Shown here piece by piece: positions 26,659 through 35,407 of a stretch of DNA of 37,314 nt (its first letter is position 1; each line of letters begins with the position of its first letter). Made by a program: the position numbers and the translations under genes. This DNA is from an uncultured Flavobacteriaceae bacterium. Its GTDB lineage: Bacteria > Bacteroidota > Bacteroidia > Flavobacteriales > Flavobacteriaceae. Below the pieces are notes generated by a model. The model did not search any database, was not told the origin of the DNA, and saw only the letters and a list, made by a program, of their open reading frames with translations. Location of the stretch: contig CAJWLL010000019.1 in assembly GCA_913043275.1 (NCBI GenBank), positions 1-37,314 of the forward strand. The letters run 5' to 3'.

Positions 26659-27828
26659 ATGGAAGCATATATTGTAAAAGGATACAGAACAGCAGTTGGA
26701 AAAGCCAAAAAAGGAGGTTTTAAGAACTACCGATCTGATGACATGTCTGTTGATGTTTTGAAACATCTGGTCAGTCAAGTGCCAACTTTGGACCCAACCA
26801 CTGTTGATGATGTCATTGTAGGTTGTGCAAATCCTGAGGGAGAGCAAGGCCTTCAAGTAGGAAGACTCATTTCCGCAAGGGCTTTAGGTATTGAAGTACC
26901 AGGAATTACTATAAACCGATATTGTGCTTCTGGACTAGAAGCCATTTCTATGGCAGTGGCGAAAATTAAAGCAGGTATGGGACATATTTATATTGCCGGC
27001 GGAACGGAAAGCATGAGTCTCATTCCTATGACGGGTTATAAATTGTCGCCAAGCTACAAAGCCAATATGGAAAATATTAATTACCATGTCAGTATGGGGG
27101 CAACCGCCGAGGCTATAGCTGAAAAATTCAACATTACCCGTGAGGCTGCCGATGCCTTTTCTTTTGCCTCTCATCAAAAAGCGGCCCATGCAATAGATGA
27201 AGGTTATTTTGAAGAAGAAATTGTACCCATTACCGTTGAGGATGTATATGTCAACGATGGAAAAAAAGTGAATAGCTCTCATACTGTCGCGGTGGACGAG
27301 GGCGTGAGGCGAGACACCACTATTGAAGGTCTAGCCAAATTGAGGGCCGTATTTAAACAAGGTGGAATTATTACGGCAGGAAATGCCTCACAAACTTCCG
27401 ATGGAGCCGCCTTTACCCTGGTTATGAGTGAAGAAAAAGTTAAAGAACTGGGCTTAGAACCTCAAGCCAGGATGGCTGCCTGTTCAGTAGGAGGGGTTGA
27501 TCCATTATTTATGGGTATTGGACCTTGCGAAGCCATCCCCAAAGCATTGCATCAAGCGGGACTCAAATTGTCTAATATAGAGCAAACTGAGCTTAACGAA
27601 GCATTTGCTGCTCAAGCTTTGGCCGTGATTCAAGAAAGTGGCCTGGATCCGGACACAGTCAACGTAAACGGAGGAGCCGTTGCCATGGGCCACCCCCTAG
27701 GTTGTACAGGGGCCAAGCTCACTATTCAACTGTTGAACGAAATGCAACGCCGTAATCAAAAATATGGGATGGTGACTGCCTGTGTTGGTGGGGGACAGGG
27801 AATTGCTGGGATTTTTGAAAGACTATAG
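26659..27828 (+). CDS. fadA: Acetyl-CoA C-acyltransferase (3-ketoacyl-CoA thiolase)
   Basis: It performs the last step of beta-oxidation, thiolytic cleavage of 3-ketoacyl-CoA. The 389-residue length and the residues are complete: nucleophile Cys89 in [10 protein letters not shown], the ELNEAFAAQ motif, His345 in [14 protein letters not shown], and Cys375 in TACVGGGQG. It follows fadB after six bases and is almost certainly cotranscribed. No acyl-CoA dehydrogenase or acyl-CoA ligase follows, because the next gene is convergent with a one-base gap. Confidence 0.96.
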   Translation: MEAYIVKGYRTAVGKAKKGGFKNYRSDDMSVDVLKHLVSQVPTLDPTTVDDVIVGCANPEGEQGLQVGRLISARALGIEVPGITINRYCASGLEAISMAVAKIKAGMGHIYIAGGTESMSLIPMTGYKLSPSYKANMENINYHVSMGATAEAIAEKFNITREAADAFSFASHQKAAHAIDEGYFEEEIVPITVEDVYVNDGKKVNSSHTVAVDEGVRRDTTIEGLAKLRAVFKQGGIITAGNASQTSDGAAFTLVMSEEKVKELGLEPQARMAACSVGGVDPLFMGIGPCEAIPKALHQAGLKLSNIEQTELNEAFAAQALAVIQESGLDPDTVNVNGGAVAMGHPLGCTGAKLTIQLLNEMQRRNQKYGMVTACVGGGQGIAGIFERL

Positions 27829-27829
27829 A

Positions 27830-28267
27830 TTAAACTTTTTTGACGACATAAGTAACCACTCCCCAGACGACCAACTCATTGCCCTCTGTTACCTTTATTG
27901 GTTGGTATTTGGGGTTTTCAGGCATGAGATAGACACAGTCTTTTTCAATTTTTAGTCGTTTTACTGTGAATTCCCCGTCGATAAAGCAAACTGCTATTTT
28001 ATTGTCTTGAGGTTCTAAACTGCGATCGATGACTAACAAGTCTCCGTCATCCAGTCCGGCACCTTGCATGGATTCTCCCGATACACGGGCGTAGAAAGTT
28101 GCCTCCCTATTTTTGACCACCTCACGGTCAATACTGATACGCAACTCCTTAAAATCATCTGCAGGAGAGGGGAAGCCTGCTGAAATCCCTTCTTGTACCA
28201 AAAAGGAAGACTTACCCAATCCTTGATCAGGTTGAAAAAAGATAATTTTATTCTCTTTATCACTCAT
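27830..28267 (-). CDS. umuD: UmuD-like autoproteolytic subunit of translesion polymerase V (S24 peptidase)
   Basis: This 145-residue LexA/UmuD-type protein self-cleaves when bound to RecA filaments and then activates the Y-family polymerase. The cleavage site is Ala30-Gly31 in ISAGFPSP. Catalytic Ser66 lies in SGESMQ and Lys103 in TVKRL; their spacing of 37 residues equals that of E. coli Ser60 and Lys97. The start at ATG 28267 overlaps the umuC stop by four bases (ATGA); a longer start at 28336 would lie inside umuC and add 23 residues unlike UmuD. It is downstream of umuC, the reverse of the E. coli order. No DNA-binding domain is present, so it is not LexA. Confidence 0.93.
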   Translation of the reverse strand: MSDKENKIIFFQPDQGLGKSSFLVQEGISAGFPSPADDFKELRISIDREVVKNREATFYARVSGESMQGAGLDDGDLLVIDRSLEPQDNKIAVCFIDGEFTVKRLKIEKDCVYLMPENPKYQPIKVTEGNELVVWGVVTYVVKKV

Positions 28268-29523
28268 TTTACTCTGATGATTTCGTTTATTTCTGTAGTA
28301 AACCGGTTGGAAATATGCTCCCGTTTCATCTTCCATGTTTGTTTTAGATCCTGATTCGCCAACTTCATTCGATGTGGTCCATAACGGCGATGAATTTTGT
28401 CCAGCGTTTGCATTAATACCTTGTGTTTTAAGGTATTCTGTTCGAATAAGGTGATTTGTCTGGAAGAAGAAGGCGTTAGCCCCAGTAGTATAACCCCTGC
28501 TTTTTTGTATTCAATTCTCGGTTTGAAAATGCTCTTCAACCCCATCAATGCATAACGATTTAATACAAAATTGGAATCTGTAGCGTGGGGCAAAGTAAGG
28601 GTACAGCCGTTTCGGTATTCTGCTGCATTGGGATCAAAGGGATTGCTACTTATAAAAACATGAAGGGCAGTAGCACAACTTTTTTGCTTTCGCAGTTTTT
28701 CAGCCCCCAAGAGTGTGTAGGTGGTGATGCGTTCTTCGAGATTATTAAATATAGTAAGCAGATTTTTAAAACTTCGTGTAACAGCAATGGATTTATTTGT
28801 AGAGGTCACCTCTTCCAATTGTATGGAGGGAATGCCTTCTAGGTCTCTTTTCAACCTGAGCCCTAGTATACTCATTTTTTTTTTGACCCATTGGTCGGGT
28901 AAATTCACAAAATCCATGGCGGTTGTTACACCCATAGCTTGGAGTCGTTTAGTGTGTTGCCTGCCCACACCCCAAACGTCTTCTATGGGGGTCCATTTCA
29001 GTGCTTTCATTCGTTTTTCCTCACTATCGATAAAGTAAACTCCCTGGGTTTTTTTGTCAAATTTTTTAGCAATTTTGTTGGCGATTTTGGCCAAAGCTTT
29101 GGAATGGGATAGGCCTACTGATACTGGTATTCCGGTCCAACGCTTTACTTGCTTGCGCATTTTCAAGCCCATTGTGCTAAGGTCGAAATAATTAAAGCCC
29201 TCAAATTTTAAAAAGGCTTCGTCTATGCTGTAAATTTCTACATTGGGGGTGTAGGTTTCCAAGATTTTCATCACTCGAAGGCTCATGTCTCCATAAAGGG
29301 GATAGTTAGAAGAAAAAACCTTGATGTTGTGCTTTTTGAATTCGTTTCGAAATTTGAAGGCAGGAGCTCCCATAGGAATCCCCAAGGCCTTGGCTTCATT
29401 ACTTCTGGCAATAACACAACCGTCGTTGTTGGAAAGAATAACCACTGCCTTGCCTTCGTGCTGAGGTTGAAAAACCCTTTCACAAGAAGCATAAAAATTG
29501 TTGCAATCAATTAAAGCAAACAT
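28264..29523 (-). CDS. umuC: Y-family translesion DNA polymerase V catalytic subunit
   Basis: This 419-residue error-prone polymerase copies past DNA lesions. It opens with MFALIDCNNFYASCERVFQP, containing the first metal-ligand Asp6 and the steric-gate region, and has the second metal site SIDEAF with Asp101-Glu102. Little-finger and C-terminal regions typical of UmuC follow (GVGRQHTKRLQAMGV, a helix-hairpin-helix-like thumb; LGLTPSSSRQ). It is first in a two-gene operon with umuD. A palindrome and -7 box lie upstream, suggesting damage or S24-linked control. It lies divergent from sucA. Confidence 0.96.
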   Translation of the reverse strand: MFALIDCNNFYASCERVFQPQHEGKAVVILSNNDGCVIARSNEAKALGIPMGAPAFKFRNEFKKHNIKVFSSNYPLYGDMSLRVMKILETYTPNVEIYSIDEAFLKFEGFNYFDLSTMGLKMRKQVKRWTGIPVSVGLSHSKALAKIANKIAKKFDKKTQGVYFIDSEEKRMKALKWTPIEDVWGVGRQHTKRLQAMGVTTAMDFVNLPDQWVKKKMSILGLRLKRDLEGIPSIQLEEVTSTNKSIAVTRSFKNLLTIFNNLEERITTYTLLGAEKLRKQKSCATALHVFISSNPFDPNAAEYRNGCTLTLPHATDSNFVLNRYALMGLKSIFKPRIEYKKAGVILLGLTPSSSRQITLFEQNTLKHKVLMQTLDKIHRRYGPHRMKLANQDLKQTWKMKREHISNRFTTEINEIIRVK

Positions 29524-29550
29524 CTATAAAATTAAATTTTGAAAGGAACG

Positions 29551-29564
29551 GCTGTATAAACAGC
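29551..29564. promoter_or_regulatory. Inverted repeat GCTGT-N4-ACAGC upstream of umuC, candidate operator
   Basis: The sequence GCTGTATAAACAGC, with 5-base arms and a 4-base spacer, lies 28 bases upstream of the umuC start. It resembles a shortened CTGT-ACAG damage box but the spacing is four, not eight, so it is not an E. coli-type LexA site. It could bind a different repressor. Confidence 0.4.
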
Positions 29565-29611
29565 TTAATTTTTAACCTAAAAACAACTTTGTCATCAACA
29601 CTGACTCAACA

Positions 29612-29619
29612 CAAATTTA
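29612..29619 (-). promoter_or_regulatory. Bacteroidota -7 box for umuCD
   Basis: The minus strand reads TAAATTTG, an exact TAnnTTTG match, with a TTG upstream (29644-29646) at a spacer of 24 bases, slightly long. The leader to umuC would be about 80 bases and would contain the inverted repeat at 29551-29564, a place where a repressor could block transcription. Confidence 0.35.
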
Positions 29620-29672
29620 ATAATAATTGGATTGTTTTATAGACAAAATATAACCTCTTTGGGCAAAAATTG

Positions 29673-29680
29673 TAATTTTG
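29673..29680 (+). promoter_or_regulatory. Bacteroidota -7 box for sucA
   Basis: TAATTTTG matches TAnnTTTG exactly and ends 28 bases before the sucA start, giving a leader near 22 bases. No well-spaced TTG -33 element was found, so promoter strength is uncertain. Confidence 0.45.
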
Positions 29681-29708
29681 TTTTTAGGATGAGTAGTAAT
29701 ATCATTTA

Positions 29709-32486
29709 ATGGACAATTTTTCATTTTTAAATTCAGCTCACACCGCTTATTTTGCTGAATTATACGACCAATATTTGCAAAATCCAGATGCTGTAGAACC
29801 CAGTTGGAGAGCATTCTTTCAAGGCTTTGATTTTGGGATGGAGCACGGTGAATGGCCAGCAGATGTAGCAGAGGTAGTAGTGCCCGATTCGGTCAAGAAA
29901 GAATTTCAGGTTGTAAAGCTTATTGAAGGTTATCGCACCCGTGGTCATTTATTTACCAAAACCAACCCCGTACGTGAGAGAAGAACTTATAGTCCCAATT
30001 TGGAGGTAGAAAATTTTGGATTGTCTAAGGAGGATTTGTCTAGTGTTTTTAATGCTGGAACCATAGTTGGAATTGGCCCTAGCACCTTGTCCGCTATCAT
30101 CGAAAATTTGCAAAGAACCTATTGTGGTTCCATTGGTGTAGAATACATGTACATAAGGAATGTAGAGAAAAAAGATTGGATCAAAGAGCGATTACATCAA
30201 AATGAAAATCATCCGAATTTTAGCCCTGAGCAAAAGAAAGACATACTCTACAAATTGAATCAAGCTGTTAGTTTTGAAAACTTTTTGCATACCAAGTATG
30301 TTGGGCAAAAACGATTTTCCCTGGAAGGAGGGGAGTCTCTTATTCCCGCATTAGACGCACTTGTTTTAGCTGCCGATGAGAAAGGAGTAGAGGAGTTTAT
30401 AATGGGAATGGCCCACCGGGGAAGACTCAATACCTTGACCAATATATTTGGAAAATCCCCAAAAGATATTTTTAGTGAGTTTGATGGAAAGGACTATGAC
30501 GATGTGGTTTTTGATGGAGATGTTAAGTACCATATGGGTTGGACCGCTAAGATAGATCCCAATAATGATGGAAAAAAGATTAATATCAATTTAGCGCCTA
30601 ATCCCTCTCACTTAGAAACAGTAGGGTCTGTTGTAGAAGGAATCACCAGGGCGAAATTGGAGAATAAATTCAATGGTGATACCTCAAAAGTTTTGCCTAT
30701 CATTGTTCATGGTGACGCTGCCATTGCCGGACAGGGTATAGTTTACGAAATTGTTCAAATGGCCCGATTGAATGGCTATTCTACTGGAGGAACTATCCAT
30801 ATAGTGGTCAACAATCAAATAGGATTTACGACCAATTATCTTGATGCCAGATCCAGTACCTATTGTACCGATGTGGGAAAAGTTACTTTGTCACCCGTGA
30901 TGCATGTGAATTCAGATGATGTTGAGGCTGTGGTCCACTCCGTGCTTTTTGCACTTGACTTTAGAATGCGTTTCAATGCCGATGTTTTTATCGACCTTTT
31001 GGGTTATCGAAAATATGGTCATAATGAAGGTGATGAGCCGAGATTTACCCAACCTAAACTATATAAGACCATTGCGGCTCACAAAAATCCAAGAGATATT
31101 TATGCGGAAAAGTTGATTGATCAGGGTATCATTGATGTGAATTACGTTGATAGGGAAGAGGTTGCTTATAAAACCAAGTTAGAGCAAAACCTTAAAGTTT
31201 CTAGAATGGAGGAAACCACTGTCATCACTCCTTTTATGGAAGATGAGTGGCTGGGATATAAGTTAGTAGACGAAAAAGGCATGCATCCTGATGTGACTAC
31301 AGCTGTTGATTTGGAATTACTCACTGCAATAGCCAAAATCATTACCAATGTCCCAATGGACAAGAAGTTTTTGAGAAAAATTGAGCGTCTGATCGCGGAT
31401 CGAAATAAGATGTTCTTCAAAACCGATAAGCTCGATTGGGCCATGGGAGAACTTCTTGCTTATGCTACTCTTCTTTATGAGGGCTTCAATGTTCGACTCT
31501 CAGGTCAAGATGTTGAAAGAGGAACTTTTTCGCATCGTCATGCTGTTTTAAAATCAGAATCCTCTGAGGAGGAAGTCATATTACTTAATCTGATTGATCC
31601 TGAGAACCAAGGGAAATTTAACGTTTATAACTCCTTTCTATCAGAATATGGTGTTTTGGGATTTGACTATGGTTATGCAATGGCTAGTCCCAACTGCCTA
31701 ACCATTTGGGAGGCACAGTTTGGAGATTTTTCCAATGGTGCTCAAATCATGATAGACCAATACATATCAGCAGCAGAAGACAAATGGAAAACCCAAAATG
31801 GTATTGTATTGCTCCTGCCTCACGGATACGAGGGTCAAGGTGCTGAGCATTCTTCGGCTAGGATGGAGCGTTATTTACAACTGTGTGCCAAGGATAATAT
31901 GTTTGTTGCTAATTGTACAACCCCTGCTAACTTCTTTCACTTACTGAGAAGACAAATGAGAGGCAATTTTAGAAAGCCTTTAATTGTTTTTACACCCAAA
32001 AGCCTATTGAGACACCCTAAGGCCGTTTCAAAAGTTGAAGCTTTTACGAAAGGTCGTTTTCAAAGACTAATTGCTGATGATGAGGTAAACGCTAAACAAG
32101 TCAAAACATTGGTTTTTTGTTCCGGTAAATTTTATTATGATTTGATCGATGCCCGAGCTAAAAAAGAAAGAATAGATGTGGCAATTGTCAGGTTGGAACA
32201 ATTATTTCCCTTGCCTCATAAAGAAATTAAAGCTCAGATCCAGCGCTATAATAATCTTGAGGATTTGGTATGGGCCCAAGAGGAACCTCGTAATATGGGT
32301 CCTTGGGGCTATTTGTTACTCCATTTACCAGAAGCACAACAAATGCGACCAGCCACCAGAAGATATTATGGTTCCCCAGCTGCTGGTAGTAGCGTTAGAT
32401 TTAAAAACAGACATCAACAAGTGATCGACTATGTGTTTGATCCTAAGTTGGATAATTTTATTAGAAAAAAAAGTAAATCTTTGTAA
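29709..32486 (+). CDS. sucA: 2-oxoglutarate dehydrogenase E1 component
   Basis: This 925-residue thiamine-diphosphate enzyme decarboxylates 2-oxoglutarate and passes the succinyl group to the E2 lipoyl arm in the TCA cycle. The N-terminal E2-binding segment SFLNSAHTAYFAELYDQYLQ resembles flavobacterial homologues. Active-site sequences KRFSLEGGES (residues 201-210), GMAHRGRL with His236, HGDAAIAGQG and the cofactor-binding part NNQIGFTT are all present. A transketolase-like C-terminal domain ends in PEAQQMRPATRRYYGSP-type sequence. Only three bases separate it from sucB, so they form one operon. The E3 dihydrolipoamide dehydrogenase is not in the window. Confidence 0.97.
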   Translation: MDNFSFLNSAHTAYFAELYDQYLQNPDAVEPSWRAFFQGFDFGMEHGEWPADVAEVVVPDSVKKEFQVVKLIEGYRTRGHLFTKTNPVRERRTYSPNLEVENFGLSKEDLSSVFNAGTIVGIGPSTLSAIIENLQRTYCGSIGVEYMYIRNVEKKDWIKERLHQNENHPNFSPEQKKDILYKLNQAVSFENFLHTKYVGQKRFSLEGGESLIPALDALVLAADEKGVEEFIMGMAHRGRLNTLTNIFGKSPKDIFSEFDGKDYDDVVFDGDVKYHMGWTAKIDPNNDGKKININLAPNPSHLETVGSVVEGITRAKLENKFNGDTSKVLPIIVHGDAAIAGQGIVYEIVQMARLNGYSTGGTIHIVVNNQIGFTTNYLDARSSTYCTDVGKVTLSPVMHVNSDDVEAVVHSVLFALDFRMRFNADVFIDLLGYRKYGHNEGDEPRFTQPKLYKTIAAHKNPRDIYAEKLIDQGIIDVNYVDREEVAYKTKLEQNLKVSRMEETTVITPFMEDEWLGYKLVDEKGMHPDVTTAVDLELLTAIAKIITNVPMDKKFLRKIERLIADRNKMFFKTDKLDWAMGELLAYATLLYEGFNVRLSGQDVERGTFSHRHAVLKSESSEEEVILLNLIDPENQGKFNVYNSFLSEYGVLGFDYGYAMASPNCLTIWEAQFGDFSNGAQIMIDQYISAAEDKWKTQNGIVLLLPHGYEGQGAEHSSARMERYLQLCAKDNMFVANCTTPANFFHLLRRQMRGNFRKPLIVFTPKSLLRHPKAVSKVEAFTKGRFQRLIADDEVNAKQVKTLVFCSGKFYYDLIDARAKKERIDVAIVRLEQLFPLPHKEIKAQIQRYNNLEDLVWAQEEPRNMGPWGYLLLHLPEAQQMRPATRRYYGSPAAGSSVRFKNRHQQVIDYVFDPKLDNFIRKKSKSL

Positions 32487-32489
32487 ATT

Positions 32490-33701
32490 ATGATTTTAGA
32501 GATGAAAGTTCCCTCACCGGGAGAGTCGATAACCGAGGTTGAAATTGCTCAATGGCTTGTCGCTGATGGTGACTATGTTGAAAAAGATCAAGCCATAGCT
32601 GAAGTAGATTCTGACAAGGCTACTTTAGAGCTACCCGCTGAAGTTAGTGGAATCATTACCCTTAAAGCCGAAGAGGGTGAGGCTGTATCGGTAGGTCAAG
32701 TGGTTTGCCTTATCGATACAGAAGGAACACCAAAAGATGGACAAAACACTCCTCCACCTGTTGTAGAGAATGTTCCTGCAGCTGAAGAAGAAGTAGTCGA
32801 AGCTCAAGCAGACCAAAATTATGCCACTGGCTCTGCCTCTCCTGCCGCTAAAAAAATAATTACTGAAAAAGGAATGGATTTTGAAAGTGTAATCGGCACC
32901 GGAAGGAATGGAAGGGTTACTAAAGAGGATGCTATTAAGGCTCTACCCAGTATGGGTACTGCTCCTTTGGGAAGTAATAGAGGTGAAGAACGAAAGAAAC
33001 TCTCGATGTTACGTAGAAAGGTGGCCGAAAGGTTGGTTGCTGTTAAAAATGAAACAGCAATGTTGACCACTTTCAACGAAGCAGATATGGCTCCTATTTT
33101 TGCTTTGCGAAAAAAATATAAGGAATTTTTTATTGAAAAACATGGGGTTAGTTTAGGCTTTATGAGTTTCTTCACCAAAGCAGTTGTAAGGGCTTTGAAA
33201 ATTTATCCCGATGTAAACTCTATGATTGACGGCGATTATAAAATTGCATACGATTACTGTGACATTAGTGTTGCCGTATCTGGTCCAAAAGGATTAATGG
33301 TTCCTGTTGTGAGAAGTGCTGATGATTTATCATTTAGAGAAATCGAACAAGAAATCAAACGATTAGCCATTCGTGCTAGAGATGGCCAAATCACAGTGGA
33401 TGATATGACAGGAGGAACTTTTACCATTTCCAATGGAGGCGTTTTTGGCTCAATGCTGTCTACTCCAATAATCAATCCACCTCAATCGGGTATTTTAGGA
33501 ATGCATAACATAGTCGAACGTCCAGTTGCTATAGATGGCAAAGTAGTAATTCGTCCCATGATGTATCTAGCCTTATCCTATGATCATCGCATTATAGACG
33601 GGAAGGAGTCGGTAGGATTTTTGGTAGCACTTAAAGATGCGCTAGAAAGCCCTGTGGAATTTTTGATGGACAATGATATAGAAAAAGCCCTGGAGTTATA
33701 G
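32490..33701 (+). CDS. sucB: Dihydrolipoyllysine-residue succinyltransferase (2-oxoglutarate dehydrogenase E2)
   Basis: This E2 core of the 2-oxoglutarate dehydrogenase complex transfers succinyl from lipoyl-lysine to CoA. The 403 residues contain one lipoyl domain with lipoylated Lys43 in the [11 protein letters not shown] motif, a Pro/Glu/Ala-rich linker, and a peripheral subunit-binding domain at about 115-150 ([25 protein letters not shown]). The catalytic domain ends with [13 protein letters not shown], where His366 and Asp370 form the active site. It begins three bases after sucA. Its stop overlaps the convergent protease gene by six bases. Confidence 0.97.
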   Translation: MILEMKVPSPGESITEVEIAQWLVADGDYVEKDQAIAEVDSDKATLELPAEVSGIITLKAEEGEAVSVGQVVCLIDTEGTPKDGQNTPPPVVENVPAAEEEVVEAQADQNYATGSASPAAKKIITEKGMDFESVIGTGRNGRVTKEDAIKALPSMGTAPLGSNRGEERKKLSMLRRKVAERLVAVKNETAMLTTFNEADMAPIFALRKKYKEFFIEKHGVSLGFMSFFTKAVVRALKIYPDVNSMIDGDYKIAYDYCDISVAVSGPKGLMVPVVRSADDLSFREIEQEIKRLAIRARDGQITVDDMTGGTFTISNGGVFGSMLSTPIINPPQSGILGMHNIVERPVAIDGKVVIRPMMYLALSYDHRIIDGKESVGFLVALKDALESPVEFLMDNDIEKALEL

Positions 33702-34097
33702 GCTCAGAGTTTTGTTTCTGTAATCGATGATTGCTCGATTATTCTTTAGAAAATCACTCCCTAAAATCCCATCGATAGGTTTTGTAGTTTCTTTTATTAG
33801 CGTAGCGTTGATGTGTTGCATATCTAGCAAAACAAAGGCGTGTTTCCCAAAATTATAACGTCCCAAAATTAGATCACATTGATTACCTAATACGGCTTTG
33901 AGCTTATCTTTTCCCGTACCAGATGCCTCAAAAGTTGCACCTTTTTCCCTAATGTTGAAATTTTCTTTTTCGGAAAGTGCAATGCAACTGTTCGAGGCAC
34001 CCGTATCAATCAGTAACACAGCCTTAACCCCATTGACTCTGGCCAGGCAGACTAAATGTCTAGTTTTGGTAACTTTAAATTTTATTTGCTTAATCAC
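33696..34097 (-). CDS. Retropepsin-like (clan AA) aspartic protease
   Basis: This single-domain protein of 133 residues carries the catalytic motif LIDTGAS near residue 30 and a second family feature, [18 protein letters not shown], near the C-terminus. Such retropepsin-like proteins act as homodimers with one Asp from each chain. It has no signal peptide and no transmembrane segment, so it is probably cytoplasmic. Substrates of bacterial members are mostly unknown. It is convergent with sucB, overlapping its last six bases, and divergent from tatD across a short region containing a perfect palindrome and a -7 box. Confidence 0.85.
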   Translation of the reverse strand: MIKQIKFKVTKTRHLVCLARVNGVKAVLLIDTGASNSCIALSEKENFNIREKGATFEASGTGKDKLKAVLGNQCDLILGRYNFGKHAFVLLDMQHINATLIKETTKPIDGILGSDFLKNNRAIIDYRNKTLSL

Positions 34098-34121
34098 AAA
34101 ATTTTTAAATAAAGAGGATAA

Positions 34122-34139
34122 TTTTTACAAATGTAAAAA
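34122..34139. promoter_or_regulatory. Perfect 18-base palindrome with -7 box in the divergent protease/tatD promoter region
   Basis: Arms TTTTTACA and TGTAAAAA are separated by two bases. On the minus strand, TACATTTG (34128-34135) inside the palindrome is an exact -7 box for the protease gene, 31 bases from its start. A repressor site overlapping the promoter is therefore possible; a chance AT-rich palindrome is the alternative. Confidence 0.4.
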
Positions 34140-34163
34140 AACGAAACCTTAATTTTACTATTA

Positions 34164-34931
34164 ATGAAATTGATTGACACTCATACCCATCTTTATTTAG
34201 AGGTTTTTGATAAGGATAGAGATGAAACCATTCAAAGGGCAATAGAAATTGGGGTAGACCGTTTTTACCTTCCAGCTATCAATAGTAGATATACTGATAG
34301 GATGCTTGCTTTGGAAAAAAAATATCCTGACCGAATTCGCTTGATGATGGGTTTGCACCCTACCTATGTCAAAGAGAATTTTAAGGACGAACTCAGTCAT
34401 GTCAATAAATACTTGACAATACATGATTTTGCAGCCGTGGGAGAGATAGGTATTGATCTCTATTGGGATCAAACTTTTTTAAAGCAGCAACAAGAGGCTT
34501 TTGATATCCAGATTTGTTGGGCTAAAAAAAAAGGAATGCCGATCGTGATTCATTGTCGCAATGCTTTTGATGAGGTTTTTGAGATTTTGGAGGGACATAG
34601 AAGTAATAATTTGTCCGGGATTTTCCACTGTTTTACTGGAACTAAAGAACAAGCCGAAAGGGCCATAGATTTTAACCTTAAATTGGGCATTGGAGGGGTA
34701 GTTACTTTTAAGAATGGTGAAATCGATCAGTTTTTGGATCAAATTCCTATAGATCATATCGTTTTGGAAACTGATGCTCCTTATTTAAGTCCCTCCCCTT
34801 ATAGAGGTAAGCGGAATCAAAGTGAATATCTGATTTACATTCTAAGAAAACTGTCAGAAATCCATCAAAGAAGTGAAAAAGAGCTTGCTGCGATGACAAC
34901 TCATAACGCTCTTTCCATATTTAAATTTTAA
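34164..34931 (+). CDS. TatD-family metal-dependent hydrolase (deoxyribonuclease type)
   Basis: This 255-residue TIM-barrel amidohydrolase relative has metal ligands His7 and His9 in DTHTHLY, the conserved GEIGIDLYWD near residue 93, VIHCRNAFDE, GIFHCFTGT and the closing ETDAPYLSPSPYRGKRN. TatD proteins are 3'-5' exonucleases acting in DNA repair or nucleic-acid turnover; some are deacylases. It is transcribed alone, divergent from the protease gene. The ATG at 34164 gives the standard N-terminus. Confidence 0.94.
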   Translation: MKLIDTHTHLYLEVFDKDRDETIQRAIEIGVDRFYLPAINSRYTDRMLALEKKYPDRIRLMMGLHPTYVKENFKDELSHVNKYLTIHDFAAVGEIGIDLYWDQTFLKQQQEAFDIQICWAKKKGMPIVIHCRNAFDEVFEILEGHRSNNLSGIFHCFTGTKEQAERAIDFNLKLGIGGVVTFKNGEIDQFLDQIPIDHIVLETDAPYLSPSPYRGKRNQSEYLIYILRKLSEIHQRSEKELAAMTTHNALSIFKF

Positions 34932-35088
34932 ACTACCATCGATCATTTATAACGAGTATCTTAAACTAAACCAATTGTCCCTCTAGATTTATACTCTATA
35001 TTATGATCCAATTAACAAGTGCTTATATTATTAGTTATAAAATTAAATAGTTTTTTTTTTGTTTATTAGTGTCGATTTTAAAACCAAT
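34932..35088. other. Intergenic region before tRNA-Ser
   Basis: This 157-base AT-rich stretch contains a T9-10 run near 35051 and must include the tRNA promoter. No exact -7 box or hairpin terminator for tatD stands out. Confidence 0.4.
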
Positions 35089-35177
35089 AGAGAGGTGGCC
35101 GAGTGGTCGAAGGCGCACGCCTGGAAAGTGTGTATTCCGTTATCGCGGAATCGAGGGTTCGAATCCCTTCCTCTCTG
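35089..35177 (+). tRNA. tRNA-Ser (anticodon GGA)
   Basis: The 89-base gene folds as a class II tRNA. The acceptor pairs AGAGAGG (35089-35095) with CCTCTCT (35170-35176), with discriminator G at 35177. The D-stem is GCC/GGC, the anticodon stem CACGC/GTGTG holds loop CTGGAAA with anticodon GGA, a six-pair variable arm is ATTCCG/CGGAAT, and the T arm holds TTCGAAT. The 3' CCA is not encoded, as CTT follows the discriminator. It reads UCC and UCU serine codons. Confidence 0.96.
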
Positions 35178-35184
35178 CTTTAAT

Positions 35185-35221
35185 AATCCCTATTACGTTT
35201 TAAATAAATGTTTTAGGGATT
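35185..35221 (+). terminator. Inverted repeat after tRNA-Ser, possible terminator
   Basis: Arms AATCCCTA (35185-35192) and TAGGGATT (35214-35221) pair perfectly around a 21-base loop, and the stem can extend with a one-base bulge through TAAT/TATTA. A TTTTA run follows. It could end the tRNA transcript. The long loop also leaves room for another role, such as a recombinase site. Confidence 0.35.
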
Positions 35222-35235
35222 TATTATTTTATTAA

Positions 35236-35253
35236 TGTACGGTATTTGTACGG
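35236..35253. repeat. Direct repeat TGTACGG x2 at one helical turn
   Basis: TGTACGG occurs at 35236-35242 and again at 35247-35253, offset by 11 bases, so both copies face the same side of DNA. Such phased repeats fit a site for a recombinase or regulator. It lies 59 bases beyond the tRNA end, in the leader of an accessory gene. Confidence 0.45.
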
Positions 35254-35407
35254 CTACAATATTTTAAAACCTAAAAACTTTCTAACTTATCTGATTACCT
35301 GAGGGTGGGGTGCGTTTTGTAGAATGGTTTTTTCCTAGAGTCAATTGGGTGTATTTTTAGATATAACCCAAATATTCATTATTTTCAATCTCTTAATAAA
35401 TCATTCA

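Noticed and set aside
28268..28336. Longer UmuD start inside umuC
   Set aside because: The extra residues are unlike UmuD, while ATG 28267 gives the usual length and an ATGA overlap.
29551..29564. Canonical E. coli-type LexA box
   Set aside because: The spacer between CTGT and ACAG is four bases instead of eight, so I kept it only as an unspecified operator candidate.
35051..35060. T-run as an intrinsic terminator of tatD
   Set aside because: No GC-containing hairpin precedes the run.
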